Of a DNA stretch of 22,779 bases, positions 21,746 through 22,779 are shown piece after piece. The translations under genes were made by a program, and so were the position numbers. How positions within the stretch are numbered: the stretch's first letter is position 1; the number at the start of each line of letters is the position of its first letter. The notes below the pieces were generated by a model that was given only the letters and a program-made list of their open reading frames with translations, ran no database searches and was not told where the DNA came from. Origin of the DNA: Rikenellaceae bacterium (GTDB taxonomy: Bacteria; Bacteroidota; Bacteroidia; Bacteroidales; UBA932). The stretch lies in NCBI GenBank assembly GCA_900769145.1, contig CAAGFN010000039.1, forward strand, positions 1-22,779, read 5' to 3'.

Positions 21746-22779
21746 TTACAACTCCGGCAAGGCCTTCTCCATCATAATTCCACGCGAACCCTTGACCAGC
21801 ACAACATTGCCTGACAGCGGGGCATCGTGGAGGGCAGTAGCGAGAGCTACAGAATCCGGGAACCAGCGCAAGTCAAGTCCAGAAGGAATGTCAACTATAT
21901 GAGAATCAATGGCTTTGCGGAATTCATCACCCACAAGGCAGAGTTTCTCAAGACCAATGGAGGCGGCAAGCTTCAGAATCTCAATATGCTCATTGACAGA
22001 GTCCTCTCCGAGTTCACGCATATCCCCGAGCAATGCCGTCTTGTGAGCAGCCTCGATACCGGCAAAATTGCCGAGAGCGGCCCGCATGCTGGAAGGATTG
22101 GCATTGTAGGCATCCACTACAAGAGTATTGGAGGCTGTCCTGACCATCTGGGACCTACTGTTGGACGGAGTATATGAAGAAATTGCGGCGAAGGCTGCGT
22201 CGTCATCCACGCCGAAATGGCGGCCTATGCAAATCGCTGCAAGGACATTGGCCGCATTGTAAGAACCCACCAATGAGGTTTTCAATATCCGTCCGCCAGG
22301 GAAACTCAGGCGAAGGAATGGCTCTTCAGGGGTTGCCGGCAGTATTTCAACTTCATCATTTTCAATGCCATACGGAATAAGGACCATACCCTGTCGGGAC
22401 TCTGCCATCGACACCAGGACAGAATCGTCAGCATTGACAAAGACCTCCCCGTCGTGGGCAGCGACATAGTCATAGAGGGCGCCCTTGGCCTTCTGCACTC
22501 CCTCGAAAGAGCCGAATCCCTGGAGATGGGCCTTGCCGACATTGGTAATCAGGCCGTAGTCTGGTTCGCTCACCTTCACAAGTTTCTCAATGTCGTCCGG
22601 GTGGCTGGCACCCATTTCCACAACTGCGATTTCGGTCTCCGGAGTAATTGAAAGGATGGTCAGCGGAACGCCGATATCATTGTTCAGGTTGCCCTCCGTA
22701 GCCTTCACATTGAACTTCGCAGCAAGCACTGTGCGAATCAGTTCCTTGGTCGTAGTCTTGCCGTTGGTACCTGTAATGC
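21746..22779 (-). CDS. murF: UDP-MurNAc-tripeptide:D-Ala-D-Ala ligase, 5' part missing
   Basis: This cytoplasmic ligase adds D-Ala-D-Ala to the UDP-MurNAc peptide in peptidoglycan synthesis. The frame is open to the window edge and begins there with the ATP-binding ITGTNGKTTTKELI (22737-22778), followed by EGNLNNDIGVPLTIL, VEMGASHPDDIEKL, ITNVGKAHLQGFGS, DAYNANPSSM, LLGDMRELG and the C-terminal VLVKGSRGIMMEKAL. Roughly the first 100 residues lie outside the window. The annotated frame continues past an internal GTG at 22729, which is not a real start. The gap to the sigma gene is 98 bp with no clear terminator, so some murF transcripts may run into the sus-like operon. Confidence 0.97.
   Translation of the reverse strand, partial: ITGTNGKTTTKELIRTVLAAKFNVKATEGNLNNDIGVPLTILSITPETEIAVVEMGASHPDDIEKLVKVSEPDYGLITNVGKAHLQGFGSFEGVQKAKGALYDYVAAHDGEVFVNADDSVLVSMAESRQGMVLIPYGIENDEVEILPATPEEPFLRLSFPGGRILKTSLVGSYNAANVLAAICIGRHFGVDDDAAFAAISSYTPSNSRSQMVRTASNTLVVDAYNANPSSMRAALGNFAGIEAAHKTALLGDMRELGEDSVNEHIEILKLAASIGLEKLCLVGDEFRKAIDSHIVDIPSGLDLRWFPDSVALATALHDAPLSGNVVLVKGSRGIMMEKALPEL

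Overview
The window looks like a chromosome piece from a member of the Bacteroidales. Reasons: an ECF sigma factor / FecR anti-sigma / SusC / SusD system, lipoproteins with acidic residues just after the lipid-modified cysteine, FISUMP and BACON-type surface domains, and promoters of the Bacteroides TTTG-N19-TAnnTTTG type. Family or genus cannot be fixed from what is visible.

Region 1 (1-2296) has no convincing protein gene. Positions 461 to about 2112, and in similar style 1-290, are packed with perfect inverted repeats, both local hairpins and nested long-range stems. The best-resolved part (863-1374) reads as adjacent helical domains separated by 3 to 16 bases. One of them, 1014-1186, forms a complete three-way junction. 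I interpret this as a very large structured non-coding RNA of a class I cannot name. An AT-rich stretch (295-460) with a 16-base palindrome and a repeated 16-mer lies in front of it.

Region 2 (2297-7433, plus strand) is a phage-like cassette: an unknown 113-residue protein, three full-length paralogues of one family (starts at 2707, 3507 and 5843), an unknown 243-residue protein, and a lysis set made of a candidate one-piece spanin (lipoprotein signal plus C-terminal membrane segment), a holin-like membrane/coiled-coil protein and an M15 peptidoglycan peptidase. A near-perfect Bacteroides promoter lies before the second paralogue and an intrinsic terminator before the holin-like gene. No capsid, portal, terminase, tail, integrase or replication gene is visible. 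The adjacency of the giant RNA, the paralogue family and the lysis genes is the most unusual thing in the window.

Region 3 (7434-9383, plus strand) is ordinary chromosome: a 276-bp gap, the ribosome-associated GTPase obgE, and a PAP2 membrane phosphatase whose 3' end overlaps the convergent gene that follows.

Region 4 (9316-21647, minus strand) is one long probable operon, transcribed leftwards: ECF sigma factor, FecR-type anti-sigma factor, SusC with an N-terminal STN signalling domain, SusD, a propeller-like lipoprotein, two tandem FISUMP lipoproteins, and a Tat-exported metallophosphoesterase. This is a surface nutrient-uptake system under trans-envelope control. No glycoside hydrolase is present, so the substrate is not evident.

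Region 5 (21746-22779, minus strand) is the C-terminal part of murF (cell-wall synthesis), cut by the window edge.
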